From: Phorcus lineatus
Lineage: Eukaryota; Mollusca; Gastropoda; Trochida; Trochidae
Direction of reading: 5' to 3'
Length of the DNA: 64,000 nucleotides
NCBI GenBank assembly: GCA_921293015.1
Contig: OV121086.1
Span: 37,509,194 to 37,573,193 of the forward strand
The position numbers and the translations under genes are program-made. The notes below the pieces were generated by a model that saw nothing but the letters and a program-made list of their open reading frames with translations, made no database searches and was not told the DNA's origin. Of this stretch, positions 1-11,341 are shown piece by piece. Position 1 is the first letter of the stretch. Each line of letters begins with the position of its first letter.

Positions 1-531
1 TAGTCATCTTAATACATCTTAGCTGTGAGAAACAAAGCAGTCGAGTCAATACACTAAATTTGAAATATATTCTAAAAAAATGTAGTAGAGAGTTGCCGTC
101 GAAAGTGGTTCCTTTTCTGTTTGGAACAAGAATCAGCTATGAAAAACTATGGTTCATAAGGATGTCAATTTTCACTTAGGCCATCTCATATAACTGTCTT
201 AATATCAAATTTTGATCAATATGAACCATCTTTTAAAACGGCTTAAATATAGGAACTCTTTATACACTGTCCAATCTGATTCTTTCTACTTCTACTTCTG
301 TTCTCAGTGGATGCTCTTTCCTACCACTAATACTATTATCTCTACTAAAACATCTACTTTCTTTTTCGACTTAATTACTCTCTACTATATTCTACTTACT
401 TCGAATAGCTATGTAGTACTACAAGTAAATCTAATACTTAAACTACTATTGCTGAGCCAATTATGACTTTTCAACTGCTTATATCCGAATTTCTATGCAA
501 CTATAACTACTTCTATTGCTAGGGAAGGTAG
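1..531. other. AT-rich non-coding stretch
   Basis: I see no gene, splice-supported exon or recognisable repeat here. The open frame at 212-466 has a composition typical of AT-rich random sequence, with tyrosine, leucine and threonine runs. Confidence 0.5.
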
Positions 532-692
532 AGGTAGTAGTAGTTGAATTAATAGTTTTAGTAGTAGTAGTGGTAGTAGTAGTAGTAGTGGAATTAATAG
601 TTTTAGTATTTTAGTAGTAGTAGTGTAAGTAGTAGTAGTAGTGTAAGTAGTAGTAGTGTAAGTAGTAGCAGTAGTGTAAGTAGTAGTAGTGT

Positions 693-752
<60 letters not shown>

Positions 753-753
753 G
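532..753. repeat. (AGT)n triplet microsatellite
   Basis: A compound AGT/GTA array: interrupted blocks on the left, each ending in GTGTAAGT variants, and a pure run from about 694 to 751. Open frames through it encode poly-Thr or poly-Tyr and are artefacts of the triplet period. Confidence 0.95.
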
Positions 754-1216
754 GTAATCCATTGTTGTCACATATGAAGATCCTCAGCGTGTTCAGTCCT
801 AAACGTGTTGATAATACGGACATATCTCCTTTATACATCTAAAATGTTATATAAGTTGACGGAAAAATATTTGCAGTAAAAATTGGATTTCTGATATATA
901 CATCTTTGTGTATGTTATCATGTATTGTTAATGTTCAAAGCGACGGCAAAAGTGTTACTCGTGTTGTGCAAATACATGTCCAACATTTTAAAAACTAGCA
1001 ACGATGTAGCACAGGAGATATCATGTGTGCTCATCGATTTATAAAATCTATTCGATGGTACGAAAACGATCCACAATCGCTTTGCAAGCCATTTAATATT
1101 ACAATAGGTTGCTAAAAGCTTTGCCACGTATCCACTATTGATTCCATACCTCTAACACGGATCTCAAATGTTCCGTGACTGTTCACAGTAAGTCTTATTA
1201 CTTGAATGCTTTGTAT
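754..1216. other. non-coding spacer between microsatellites
   Basis: No gene or repeat is recognised. The short minus-strand open frame at 918-1127 lacks splice or promoter support. Confidence 0.5.
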
Positions 1217-1231
1217 TTGATTATGATGATG

Positions 1232-1300
<69 letters not shown>

Positions 1301-1313
1301 GTCATCATCATCA
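1217..1313. repeat. (ATT)n microsatellite with inverted GAT/ATC flanks
   Basis: A run of about 25 ATT triplets, flanked on the left by GATGATGAT and on the right by GTCATCATCATCA, so the edges of the array are inverted relative to each other. Confidence 0.9.
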
Positions 1314-1332
1314 TTTTATAATCATATTCATA

Positions 1333-1409
1333 AGTAGTAGTAGTATATGTATAGTAGTAGAAGTTGTTGTAGTAGTAGTAGTAGTACATGTATAGTAGTA
1401 GAAGTTGTT

Positions 1410-1462
<53 letters not shown>
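1333..1462. repeat. (AGT)n microsatellite, second array
   Basis: Two AGT blocks share the same lead-in (ATGTATAGTAGTAGAAGTTG occurs at about 1348 and 1388), so a short unit was duplicated before the pure run of about 20 triplets. Confidence 0.9.
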
Positions 1463-2569
1463 CAAATCATCATCATTATTTTTTATATTTTTGTATCAAT
1501 ATTAATCTCTAGCCATTCTGATGCTCCGAATACTCATAATCTACGACTATTTTTACATCGTGTTAATATCGATATTTTCTTAAATGGGCATAAGGCAAGC
1601 TATTATTCAGTCCTTTTAGTATACGGTTATGGTTTTCGTTAATTGGAATTATTACTTTATGTGAAGGGGGTGTCATGATTTTGATTGGGTTTTTGACCGT
1701 CATGCTTTAGCAGAAAGCGGTTTTTTTCAGTTGGCAACCTAGTACGTACGATTGACGCATTGACGATTTATCATATTGCAATTGTAACTGTATTGACAAA
1801 ATATAATGATCGCTGGAATAATTGATAACGACCTGGTATGCTCAACAACCATTTGTTTTTACGCTTCAGGCTACAGTGCGCCATTGCTACCACGATGATA
1901 ATTAATCATTTAAAAGGATAGCACTAACTTGTCTCGAATCAAAAACTCGCTTGTACGATAAATACTGCTCGCGTGGTTTTAACTCTTCTTTATTTCGTAT
2001 CAACGACTCATCGTGACACGTGAAAAGGACAGAACACATTTAATATAAAAGTGTACCACCGTATTCTTTTATTCTGGGTTTCGCAAAATCCTACACACCA
2101 GTATTATTTGCTACATCATGTTTTCAAATTTATTCGAGTAAAACGGTGAAATTCGAAATACCTTGCCCCGTGTTGTTTCAATAGTTTCCTGTGATATAAA
2201 AAGAGATTATGACTAACATCGACATAATCAGTTACTTTACCCTCTATCAAGTGTCTTTGCACATGCAATTAGCAAAATGTGGGAATATTCAATTATCTCA
2301 TTTACAGAATATGAAAGCTTTGACTTTGTGAAACCAACGTTCAATATCTACATCTATGTCATTCGATTTTCGCAATTTCAGTTTAGAGTGTGACAACTCG
2401 TTTTATCTTCAGAGTAGTGGTCGCCGTTTTCGGTTTTCAGGTTCCACTTAAAGTTTGAAAATTGTCGATTTCATTGTCAATGCGTATTTAATGCAAGGTT
2501 GCACTTGTTACTTCATTTCTTTTCTTCGAAGGAAAAAAACAACTCATTGCCAATCCCAAAAATAAGGTG
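1463..2569. other. non-coding stretch
   Basis: No gene or repeat is recognised in this 1.1 kb. Base composition is AT-rich and both strands are broken by stops. Confidence 0.5.
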
Positions 2570-2806
2570 TCACGAAACCTTCATGCGGCCATAGGGAAAT
2601 GTATTCAGAATATGAAAACATCGTAAGCTCGTATGATGATGATGATGATGATGGGTTGATGAAAGTTGTTCTAGCAATTGGTAACATTTAAATTCCCTTT
2701 CCTGAGTTTCATTTCTAAAACGTGGAACGTTTCCTCCAAAACACTTGTGACCCGAACTATACATCAAGCAGGGTCCCATGACACAGTTTGGGTGTGACAA
2801 TGAAGT
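2570..2806 (-). other. possible exon with Cys-spaced peptide
   Basis: A minus-strand open frame reads NCVMGPCLMYSSGHKCFGGN, then an acidic/basic stretch ending KCYQLLEQL, a His run from a GAT/ATC microsatellite (2637-2653), and a stop at 2570. There is no in-frame ATG before the first cysteine, and an in-frame stop lies just upstream. It could therefore only be a downstream exon; the nearest acceptor (ending GTGAG, about 2807) is weak. The cysteine spacing and GGN/PRF residues recall secreted peptide precursors, but I do not recognise a family. It could equally be a chance frame. Confidence 0.2.
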
Positions 2807-3231
2807 TGTTTCTCACTTTACTCCACTTAAATGATGTTAAAATGTTGAAAAGTCGACCATCCTAACCTTTGCTGTGATCCGCTACTGACATAAGGTGTTA
2901 AAGACTCAACAGTAGGTGACAAAAACAAAAACGTTCGTTGCTAAGCAAATGTGGTGTTTATGCGTGTCTTGTTGTTGACGCGGTCATATATATATATTCT
3001 TAATTACAATTTCGTTGCTGAGTCTTGAGTGGATCAAATGATTCCATGACGAACTATTTGACGTTAAATTCTGAAATAGTTTGTCTTTTGGTGTAATTTG
3101 ATACCATGATGTTATAAACTACATATTTTATTTTACGGATTTACCTAACTCCCAACACCAGTTTACGAAATTGACTTGAATTCTATTATAAAATGTATAA
3201 TTTAATAATTATGTTATAATATAGAACTCCT
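2807..3231. other. non-coding stretch
   Basis: No gene or recognised repeat. Confidence 0.45.
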
Positions 3232-3578
3232 TCACAAAATTTTGTTTCGTTACTTTCGAACATAATGCAAATATTATGTAAAACAAAATTTGGTTTTGTT
3301 ATTTCGAACATAATGCAAAAAAATATGTAAAACAAAATTTGGTTTCGTAACTTTCGAACATAATGCAAATATTTTGTAAAACAAAATTTGGTTTTGTTAC
3401 TTTCGAACATAATGCAAATATTATGTAAAACAAAATTTGGTTTCGTTACTTTCGAACTTAATGCAAATATCTTGTAAAATAAAATTTGGTTTCGTTACCT
3501 TGAACATAATGCAAATATTATGTAAAACAAAATTTGGTTTCGTTACTTTCAAACATAATGCAAATATATGTAAACGCA
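3232..3578. repeat. 49-bp minisatellite, about 7 copies
   Basis: Units beginning GAACATAATGCAAAT recur at 3258, 3306, 3356, 3405, 3454, 3502 and 3551, a spacing of 48-50 bp. Each contains AAAACAAAATTTGGTTT. Units differ by a few substitutions and small indels. Overlapping open frames on both strands are by-products of the repeat. Confidence 0.95.
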
Positions 3579-4551
3579 TAGGTCGACTTCTACCATCGTT
3601 CACCAAAACTTGTGACTTGTTTAGAAAATGAAGTAAAACATATTCCTATCAACATCTACAAGATGACATAGAAACTCATCTGGCGCGTTTTTGCATCACT
3701 GGGGTCAAATAAGCAAAAACCCAAATTTTCAGATTATCTAACTAGACAATTCATCTAAATATCTAATTTATAAACTTGTTATTTCAAAGTAGTGTTTAAA
3801 AATCGCACGATAAAGTATAATTTAAACAGATGGTGTCTATTATAACAAAACAATTTCGAAAATATGTTTACATAATGTTTTACTTCAGAAATAAGAAAAT
3901 CTAAATGTCTTCATTTGTTCCTGATGCCAAAAGGGTTTCTTGTGTACTAAATATCTTTCCCATATATGATTTATTACACAGAATAAAAGAATTTTGATCA
4001 ACAGTTGTATAATCCCTTAAATCCTATCCCTTCTCTAATGAGATGATAATACGAAAGTGAATTATTGGTGTTATCAAATACTTTGCTCACCAATAAGCTG
4101 TTTGCGTGTGTCTCAACTTGGCGGTATTTCAGTATAATAATTATTTTTATATTTATATTATATTTCATGTTTCATTTCTACTTAATTGTTCGTCAAATCG
4201 ACACCATAAACCATTATTGAACGTCAGAGACTGATCACGTTTTAAACAGAGCGTTCACGCTAACGGATAAAAAACGCCCTTCCTATGTAAAATTCTATCA
4301 ACCATAACAAGATCTACATCCGTTCTCGAAGCATAGGAATTTGTTTTATTGGCTCAGGGAGAATTGTGTTTTACCCTTGAGTATTCCTACGGATACCGAC
4401 AGAAAAAGAGCTTTAGGTAAACCAGCCACGTCATTCCAACATATGGGCGAAGCAGTCGTTGGTGGTCTAAGATTACAGTGTATGGTAGAACTGCCCTTAT
4501 TCTGAAACTTGTGCTTGTGTTGTTTGAGAATATTGGCCATGAACGCAAAGT
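3579..4551. other. non-coding stretch
   Basis: No gene recognised. The minus-strand frame at 4346-4612 runs into the adjacent MITE and is not supported. Confidence 0.5.
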
Positions 4552-4555
4552 TTAA

Positions 4556-5018
4556 AGAGCCACTCCGTGAGTTGTTGGAGTCATATATGCCAAACTTAAT
4601 CAATGGTGTCATTTGATCGCGAAGTATCGACTGTTACCAAAAAGACACATTTAAAAACTTATTACTTTTTTACAATGACAATATGAAGGTAGAACGTAAT
4701 CATGATCGAAAACCGGACAGTGGCGCGCGTCAAATAGTCAAATGTAATTTTGGTGGCTTATCTAAAACAGCCAGGAGGGCCAGGAGGGCAGTTAGGAGTT
4801 GATAGTGTTTGTTAGGTTATATAACTAGTATCCATGTATATTGGGCGTAATATCTACACCTCTGTGCATTTTTAAGGCTGTTTTTAGTTTTTCATGGAAA
4901 ACTAGTATTTGTCTTAAAAAGTTAAGATGTTTTGATTTTATATCACCACATATGACATTTAGGTTCGTAACTTAGGTTCAAGGTAAATAATATGTTATGA
5001 AAATAACGGAGTGGCTCT
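4556..5018 (+). mobile_element. TTAA-flanked MITE, family M1, copy 1
   Basis: A 463-bp non-coding element begins AGAGCCACTCCGTGA and ends with the inverted form CGGAGTGGCTCT. It is flanked on both sides by TTAA (4552-4555 and 5019-5022). TTAA duplication is typical of piggyBac-type and some other DNA transposons, so this looks like a non-autonomous derivative with no coding capacity. Near-identical copies lie at 11911-12380 (same orientation) and 35438-35896 (opposite). An internal core at about 4708-4742 (AAAACCGGACAGTGGCGCGC, then GTCAAATAGTCAAA) is also found in older relics. Confidence 0.85.
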
Positions 5019-5238
5019 TTAAGTAACACTTGACTGATAAGAAGTTTTACATGGAAACACTAAACTAAAATACATAGAATACGAACAAAAGGATAAAATC
5101 CTACAAGAAGACTAAGAATATTTAAAACAAAATTACCGATTAAGTATAATAAAGTAATGAGTTGCCTAATGGATTTCCAAGGACATTTGCAGCTCGAGAT
5201 GCGACACGGTAGCATCTGTTTCTGCGGTGAAGATTTAC

Positions 5239-5295
5239 CTGTCTTCCCGCGCAGTCCTTCCATTCGGTCTACGACTCCTGGGTCGGTCCGCAGTA
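5239..5295 (-). other. possible internal exon, GTAAAT donor
   Basis: On the minus strand an acceptor (GACTAACCCACAG) is followed by 57 open bases reading LRTDPGVVDRMEGLRGKT and a donor ACAG/GTAAAT. CpG content is higher than in the surroundings. A branch-point-like CTAAC lies unusually close to the AG. Neither neighbouring exons nor a family could be recognised, so this is only a candidate. Confidence 0.25.
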
Positions 5296-6080
5296 CTGTG
5301 GGTTAGTCTATGACGTGTGACAATTCTCTAAACTGGTACGTCTGTTATAGTCCATTATCCTGGCAACACGTTTCTGCTTCTCTCCATCCTGAGGCATGCC
5401 AATTGTTCTCTCTTTCCGCAGCAAATATCGTTTCTGATCATGTCGCATACCAATATCTTATTCGGAGAAAAGTGTTCACTATTTCAAACTTTAGGCAAAA
5501 AGTTTATTTTTCTCTAAAACTTTGCAAAAATAAATTGTATTTGCGAATACTGATCATGCAGGTTGCGTTTGTAAGGTATGGCCATAGTGTTTTCAATAAG
5601 TATGTCTCGTTGCTTTAAAATTAATAACCATTGCCTGTTTGTGTCGTTTCTTTGGCACGTCAATTAAGAATACCAGAATATGAGTCGATACCCAGATTCT
5701 TGACATTAGATTCTTCTGACCTTCATTTCCGTGCCGGTTTTGAAATCGGGATGCTATATAAATCATATCAGGATGTACTGAATCAAACATACCCAACAAC
5801 ATTTTTTGTACCACTCTCGTAGCCAATTTTCAAGCAACACGTGGGTCAATGTATTAACTACCGAATATGTCAATATTTGAAAATCGGACCGCGCTTTACT
5901 TATTCTGTTGAGTATATATGGAATATGATTTACCTAGTTCTCTAATCATCACCCTTTTGAGTTGTTTCACTCAAACTCATCGACAACATAACATAAAACA
6001 GCAAGACTATCAAAAACGCCAAATGCCAAAAGCAATAATCCGTTTTGTTCATCTCTATAAAGTAAAGTTGACTGTTTCAT
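5296..6080. other. non-coding stretch
   Basis: The plus-strand frame at 5310-5618 and the overlapping frames at 5593-5826 have no recognised similarity or convincing splice context. Nothing else is seen. Confidence 0.45.
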
Positions 6081-6496
6081 AAAGAGTCCGTCCGATCGGC
6101 AATGCTGTTTTATCGGGGAATGACATAACAAAAATGCGCTTTTCTTTTACTTATTTTAAAACAATATAAAAATAAACTACATGTATTGATAGAATATCCA
6201 CACATGACAAATGATTTATGAAAAGACTAATCAAGAATGTATTGTACACCCTCGCAAGATTTTACAGAATCGTGGTGCCGATGAATGGCTTCACTTCTCA
6301 TTCTTGTTTTGTGATGTTCACCGAGTATCAGCTCTTATTCATCATGTTGTCAAATCTAAGTCAACATACGTGTTACCCTCATTTACATGTTTGAACTGTG
6401 TTGTTAGAGACATGTAATATCAATATATATATGAATAAACATGATTGCCCCCTTGAATTTCCTTGCCACAAAAAATACACCGATAGGACCGTTCTT
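6081..6496 (+). mobile_element. TTAA-type MITE, family M2, copy A
   Basis: A non-coding element of about 416 bp. Its left end (AAAGAGTCCGTCCGATCGG) and right end (CCGATAGGACCGTTCTTT) form imperfect inverted repeats, and a TTAA follows at 6497-6500; the left TTAA has decayed to ATAA. The right half (GGCTTCACTTCTCATT... CCTTGAATTTCCTTGCCAC) aligns with the copies at about 10998-11337 and 31478-31896. Short open frames across it are not genes. Confidence 0.7.
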
Positions 6497-6500
6497 TTAA

Positions 6501-7411
6501 GTATAAATCTAAAGCGAAACACACACGGTACCAGTTCAAGCAGTTCAACATTTAAACAGACAAAGATTTGGTTTCATGAAAATGTATACTTGCTTTGAAA
6601 AAATACCAAAGTGTGGGTTTCAATTCAAATCATGCCTTGCAATTTGCCCATTAATGCAATGCAAAATTATGCACTTTACTTTTTTCCGATGATGATCGAG
6701 CCAGAACCTTATACTTGTTAAGAAAGATGTTTACTAGAAATATGACCTATTTAACATTTCCCACCTAAAAAAGTTTTTTTTAAATCCACTGTTAACACAA
6801 TAGAGTGAGGTTATCGCCCTTGATTAAGCAAGTCTCACCCGAGGTGACATATCGTCGCAAAAGGGTCACCTTTGATACATTACAAGCAAGGTACCCTTTT
6901 TGGCAGCTGGGTGAACATGGGCACATTTTCAATAAAGGCATATATACCCAGAGTGACACCACACGTTTTTAAGCTAATGTCTCGGTGTAATGCAGAAATT
7001 CGCCCTTTAAATGTTCATCTAACTAACCATCGGTTCACCCACACATCCGGCAAGCCTCGACCAATGTTGCTGAAATTAGCGGTCGAACGAAGCTATAAAC
7101 GGGACCGTATGTCACAATGTCTATACAATGACACATGACAGGGAAATCAGTTCCACCTAGCAGTGATAAACAATGGATACTTTGCTTTCATGTTTAATTC
7201 AAACCAACTTATCGCATGAGCAGTCACGAAAGTACGACAAGCAACGCGAACCGACACGAGTTGGAGATATACACAGCGGTAACCTTGAATACATCAATAT
7301 AAGCTTTGTCGTCTAAACATGAGATTCCTCTGTCATTAAGTGTTCCGAGCTAGCAAGGGGCATTCAAATATCTGTGCCTTTTACAGGCATAAATAATGTT
7401 TGACTTTAAAA
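6501..7411. repeat. relic interspersed repeat (about 6805-6925) in non-coding DNA
   Basis: The segment with AGTCTCACCCGAGGTGACAT, then GGGTCACCTTTGATACATTA and GGCAGCTGGGTGAAC, resembles a widespread marine-invertebrate repeat that I know only from memory, so the identification is tentative. The open frame at 6872-7138 lies inside it. The remainder shows nothing. Confidence 0.3.
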
Positions 7412-7419
7412 TATAAAAG
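7412..7419 (+). promoter_or_regulatory. TATA-like box, candidate promoter of the galactosyltransferase gene
   Basis: TATAAAAG lies in the right orientation upstream of the inferred 5' exon, which ends at the splice donor AAAG/GTAAGT (7821/7822). A TATA match alone is common in AT-rich DNA, so this is weak. Confidence 0.25.
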
Positions 7420-7449
7420 AACGAAATGACTGCGCGTCATTGACATGAC

Positions 7450-7821
7450 AATGAGGTAACTGCAAAACACAGAGACCATTGAGCGGATTTGTGTGTGGAT
7501 TCGTTAAGTGTTTTTTCATTTTCAATTATGCAGATTGGACGATACTGGAAAGGCGAAGAGAAGCAACTCGGGTTCAGTCGTGTGTGGCTCCTTTTTTCAA
7601 ACGTAATCCGTTTTGGAATTATTAATGGTAAGAACGGCTACTGGACAATGGTTGCATCTAGTATATACATTGGTGGCTTCGTCTGAAAATGTTTGTTCGT
7701 GGAAGTTTGTGTGGTACCGGCCAACTGATTGCTTGTTTGACGGCCTTGTTTTGTTTAGCTCTAAGTAGGAAAGACAGAGTCTTTGGAACTTTGTTGAGCG
7801 TCAGAAGTTGATAGTGGAAAG
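7450..7821 (+). other. inferred 5' untranslated exon of the galactosyltransferase gene
   Basis: The donor GGAAAG/GTAAGTTTC at 7821/7822 is a near-perfect consensus. The first good plus-strand acceptor before the coding exon is TTTACCTAATTTCAG at 9720. The upstream limit is a guess from the TATA-like box. The frame at 7489-7686 inside it is not connected in phase to the coding exon and is taken as untranslated. Confidence 0.45.
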
Positions 7822-9720
7822 GTAAGTTTCTTTCGAACAAACGTTAAAGATATTTTGTGGATTTTTTTCAAGTTTGATACCAAACGTCTGTTTATGAATA
7901 TTAATCTAAAAGTTTATTTTTTTAAATTTCCATCTTTTAAGTGTATAAGTCTTTTGACCGTTATGACAGGTCGTTTCATTAAAGTGAAATATATAGGTTC
8001 AAATGATATTTATATTGGTTTAATTTAATGCTTCGGTGTTTTTAGTGTAACCCTTATTTTATAACTGCACTCCAGTTCGGTTTAATCGATTCTGCTTATA
8101 CCAAAAGTGTTGTTTGAAAAAATCTGTTAGATTAATAAACAGCAAATGCACTTTACAAAATGCCATTATTGATTTAACTAATGGTGCAAACGTTACAAAA
8201 CATTAGACACTCAAGAACTGTTATCAGGTCGCTTTCATCGATTATATGTTGAAGGATCTATATCGCGATTTTATTTTGAAAATGTTCCCTTTTATTGAAA
8301 CTATTAAATATTCTTTGGAGGGTAATTCATCTCATTACACAACCAAATTATGAATGTAAAGATACTGTGACACCTTTAAACATAATTCGTTATGGACAAT
8401 GGATTCGCCTTTGCTTTATTGATTGAAAAGAATGCTTTGAAATTCTTAACCTAAGATCCATTTATTTCCACAAGAATACGTGCATAATGTGTGATCGAGG
8501 TAAGAAACGGTCGATTATTAAAAGAAAGCATTGCCCGGTAAAATTTCAAACATATAGGAAAATACACTTCAAGTCGAAGTTTCTCTTGATTTTCGGAGTA
8601 CTATCCCCTCGTATTTTGTCTGTTTTTCTGTTGATTTAATTCATTACCTAAGTTGCTTTTTATTGGTTATAAAGTCCCTGAAGAAAGAAACCGTTGGACG
8701 CGTCCAGATTTTTCCACTGTGTTTTGGCCTGGTTTCCCATTGACATTGTTCATTGTATCACGCTCACCCGGTTTCTCACGCTTTGAATCCTAAAACAAAA
8801 CGAGCTCGATGAACGAGAAGACCCCACCAAAAGAACGCTTGAGTATCGGTGACGCAGTACTGGGTTCATTGTCTTTTACGAATAGATTATAGGTTACCGT
8901 ATTTCCTCGATCACAAGACGGGGCTCAAATAGATTCCGGGGCCGAGCGGGTACTGAACAATCTAGAACCCCGGGGGTTTCTACTTCATAAAGGTTCAATT
9001 GATTTTCGTATCGGACATTTGTTCATATTCAGGTCAGAAACATTTGGGACAACCCTCGTAATATTAAACTGTTCATATGTAGAACTTCATTCGGCGATCG
9101 CTAATTCTAATTTTTAAGATATTAAGATTTAAAGAGGTGTGCTTTTTCTTTTGGTGTACAGTTTATTTTAAATTGAAATCCATCTTTCAAATGTCTATAA
9201 TTTATTATAAATTTGCGGCACTATTAATAATTGATTAAAAGTGATTGAGCTTGAATGATGCTGTGTGGACGATATCATATTACAGTGATACTCTGTGATA
9301 GTCTCATTAAAACATACTAACACAATTATTTTTATAACATTAAGATGAAGGATTCTTTCAATCGATATTGCTTTTCAAAAAAACTGCATATCGTACTATA
9401 TGATTGGACAAAATGCAAATATTTCTTGAAATCGTCAGTCTTTGGTAACCAACTGAGGTAAACTGTATTGCAAATGCACAACAACTGGCTATATTTACCT
9501 CTCCAAGTTTGCATTTCAGCCAGCCCTTGTTTCGTGACATCATCTTCGTGATGTCATTGGCTTTGGATTACCAAATAGGGTTTTTTTTGTACATTCTTTC
9601 TAAGTTTTCTTAATTTTTTGTACATATATTTAATGTTTTGTTCCTTTATGGGTTAAATCTTAGAAGACATTTACCTATTTAGAAGAACAAGCTTTTTTTA
9701 TATCTTTTACCTAATTTCAG
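7822..9720 (+). other. inferred 1.9-kb intron of the galactosyltransferase gene
   Basis: It runs from GTAAGT to TTTCAG. At about 8895-8990 it holds a GC-richer piece (ACCGTATTTCCTCGATCACA, GGGGCCGAGCGGG, CCCCGGGGG) resembling the end of a decayed DNA-transposon repeat. Otherwise nothing is recognised. Confidence 0.4.
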
Positions 9721-9763
9721 ACTTTGATGGAACTCTGGCTGCTGAACTCCATTGAACATCAAG

Positions 9764-10900
9764 ATGAAATCTACCGAAATTGATTTATACAAATGTCTTC
9801 TTGCTTGCGTGTGTAAGAAAACAAGACTCTTTAGATTGATGGTCTCCGTGAGTTTGATTTTTGTAACCAAAAAGCTTCTGTTCATCAACATGTTGGACAC
9901 CTCGCAGGAGAAGGTTGAGGAGAACAAGCTACCAGCTAGCTCAAGCCTAATGCTAAAAACAATTCGTCTAAATAACGAAATCGATAATCGAATTGTTGAT
10001 TTCTTTCAAATTAGAAATTCCTCTGAAATTGATCCTTTGGTTAATTTACACAGGTATGCTTTTACCCTGTCGTCTCCCTTATGTGAGGTTTCAAAAGCAG
10101 ATATTGTCGTTTTTGTTCACACCGCCATTGGTAATGCAGACAGAAGGAAAGTAATCCGGAATTCATGGGGTAAATATTCCAGGTTGAGAAACATCACCAT
10201 CACCACGTTGTTCATGCTCGGCGAAACTACCTTCAAATCAGATCAGCTCAAACTGAACGCTGAGGCCAAAATGTATGGAGACATTGTCCAAGGAAATTTC
10301 ATAGACAGTTATTTTAACTTAACCTATAAACACATCATGGGTCTTCACTGGGTTTTATCAAAATGTCCTACGGCCAAGTTGTTTGTCAAATTAGATGATG
10401 ACGTTCTCCTCAATGTGTTTAACTTGGTCGATTATGTGACACGGTTTGGTTACCAACCCTCCCTGCTATACTGTGGTGTGCTTAGGAGGCCCGGCGTATA
10501 CAGAGAAAAGCGGAGGAAGTGGTACGTAAGTCGAGAGACCTACCCGTTTGATCATTACCCGGATTTCTGCAGTGGCATGGCGTATCTAATGTCACCGGAT
10601 GTTGCAAGGCGTATCTACGGAGCATCGGAAGACACGCGTTTCTATTGGGTGGATGATATTTACGTCACAGGGTTTCTTGCAGCCAAAGTAAACCAAAGTC
10701 TAACTCAAGTGATAGAGGGTTATTCCAGCACGCGGATGAAGAGCTACAACAGAGCCAATATGCACGACTACATGTTTCTTCTAGGGACTCATTTGTGGGA
10801 CGTTTTGTGGAAGGCTCTGTTGCGACGCACACCTGAAAAACTGACAAAACAGGGTCAAGGTGACAACGTGTCACGCGAACTGAGAAAGAAGTCAAAATGA
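9764..10900 (+). CDS. beta-1,3-galactosyltransferase-like protein (GT31)
   Basis: This is a Golgi type II membrane glycosyltransferase expected to transfer a sugar (galactose, or N-acetylglucosamine in related members) in beta-1,3 linkage to glycan acceptors. The 378-residue product has a short cytosolic tail, a membrane anchor at about residues 22-44, a stem, then GT31 hallmarks: RRKVIRNSWG (127-136), the metal-binding KLDDDV (DDD at 211-213), YPDFCSGMAYLM (265-276) and WVDDIYVTGFLA (295-306). Candidate N-glycosylation sites include NIT, NLT and NQS. I chose the ATG at 9764: the frame opens earlier only at a TTG, and an acceptor ends at 9720, giving a single coding exon as in many B3GALT genes. 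Length fits the family (about 320-420). The exact donor and acceptor sugars cannot be read from sequence. Confidence 0.92.
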   Translation: MKSTEIDLYKCLLACVCKKTRLFRLMVSVSLIFVTKKLLFINMLDTSQEKVEENKLPASSSLMLKTIRLNNEIDNRIVDFFQIRNSSEIDPLVNLHRYAFTLSSPLCEVSKADIVVFVHTAIGNADRRKVIRNSWGKYSRLRNITITTLFMLGETTFKSDQLKLNAEAKMYGDIVQGNFIDSYFNLTYKHIMGLHWVLSKCPTAKLFVKLDDDVLLNVFNLVDYVTRFGYQPSLLYCGVLRRPGVYREKRRKWYVSRETYPFDHYPDFCSGMAYLMSPDVARRIYGASEDTRFYWVDDIYVTGFLAAKVNQSLTQVIEGYSSTRMKSYNRANMHDYMFLLGTHLWDVLWKALLRRTPEKLTKQGQGDNVSRELRKKSK

Positions 10901-10997
10901 ATTTACAGCATTATCATCTCTGTTTACTTGTTGTTTTTTCTTAAACACGTATATTTTCCAACTTTGGATCTTGGTATCTGACATTCTTTGCCCTCGT

Positions 10998-11337
10998 GGG
11001 CTGCATGTCCGCCATGGTGCTTTGAGGGAAAATGACATGAAAATACGGTGCTGTACTTTAACTAATTTGACAACATTATGTAAATAAATTACATGTAGGA
11101 ATGGGATATTCACATATTAACAAATTATTTATGAAAGAACTATTCAACAATGACTTATAGTACCGTAGCAAGACTTTTCATGCTCGTAGCGACGGTGGAT
11201 TCATGGATTAAACTCTCGTTCAAGGATGTTTCATAAATCAAAATAAACCAAAAGTTATCCTCAGTAACATACTTGAATGAACGGGAATGGCCCCCTGAAT
11301 TTCGTACCCACAAAAATACCACGATATGACTGTCCTT
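10998..11337 (+). mobile_element. TTAA-type MITE, family M2, copy B (5' end lost)
   Basis: The right end (ACGATATGACTGTCCT followed by TTAA at 11338-11341) and the body (AAATTACATGTAGGAATGGG..., CCTGAATTTCGTACCCAC) align with M2 copies A and C. The left inverted repeat is not recognisable. It lies about 100 bp past the galactosyltransferase stop, so it probably forms part of that gene's 3' untranslated region. Confidence 0.6.
11083..11088 (+). terminator. candidate polyadenylation signal AATAAA
   Basis: AATAAA lies 183 bp after the galactosyltransferase stop codon, inside M2 copy B. It is the first perfect hexamer downstream, though no downstream GU-rich element was verified. Confidence 0.4.
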
Positions 11338-11341
11338 TTAA

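Noticed and set aside
493-838. Minus-strand frames of poly-Thr and poly-Tyr
   Set aside because: They are readings of the AGT microsatellite; three overlapping homopolymeric frames are expected from a triplet repeat.
1198-1642. Poly-Ile and poly-Ser frames
   Set aside because: Artefacts of the ATT and AGT microsatellites.
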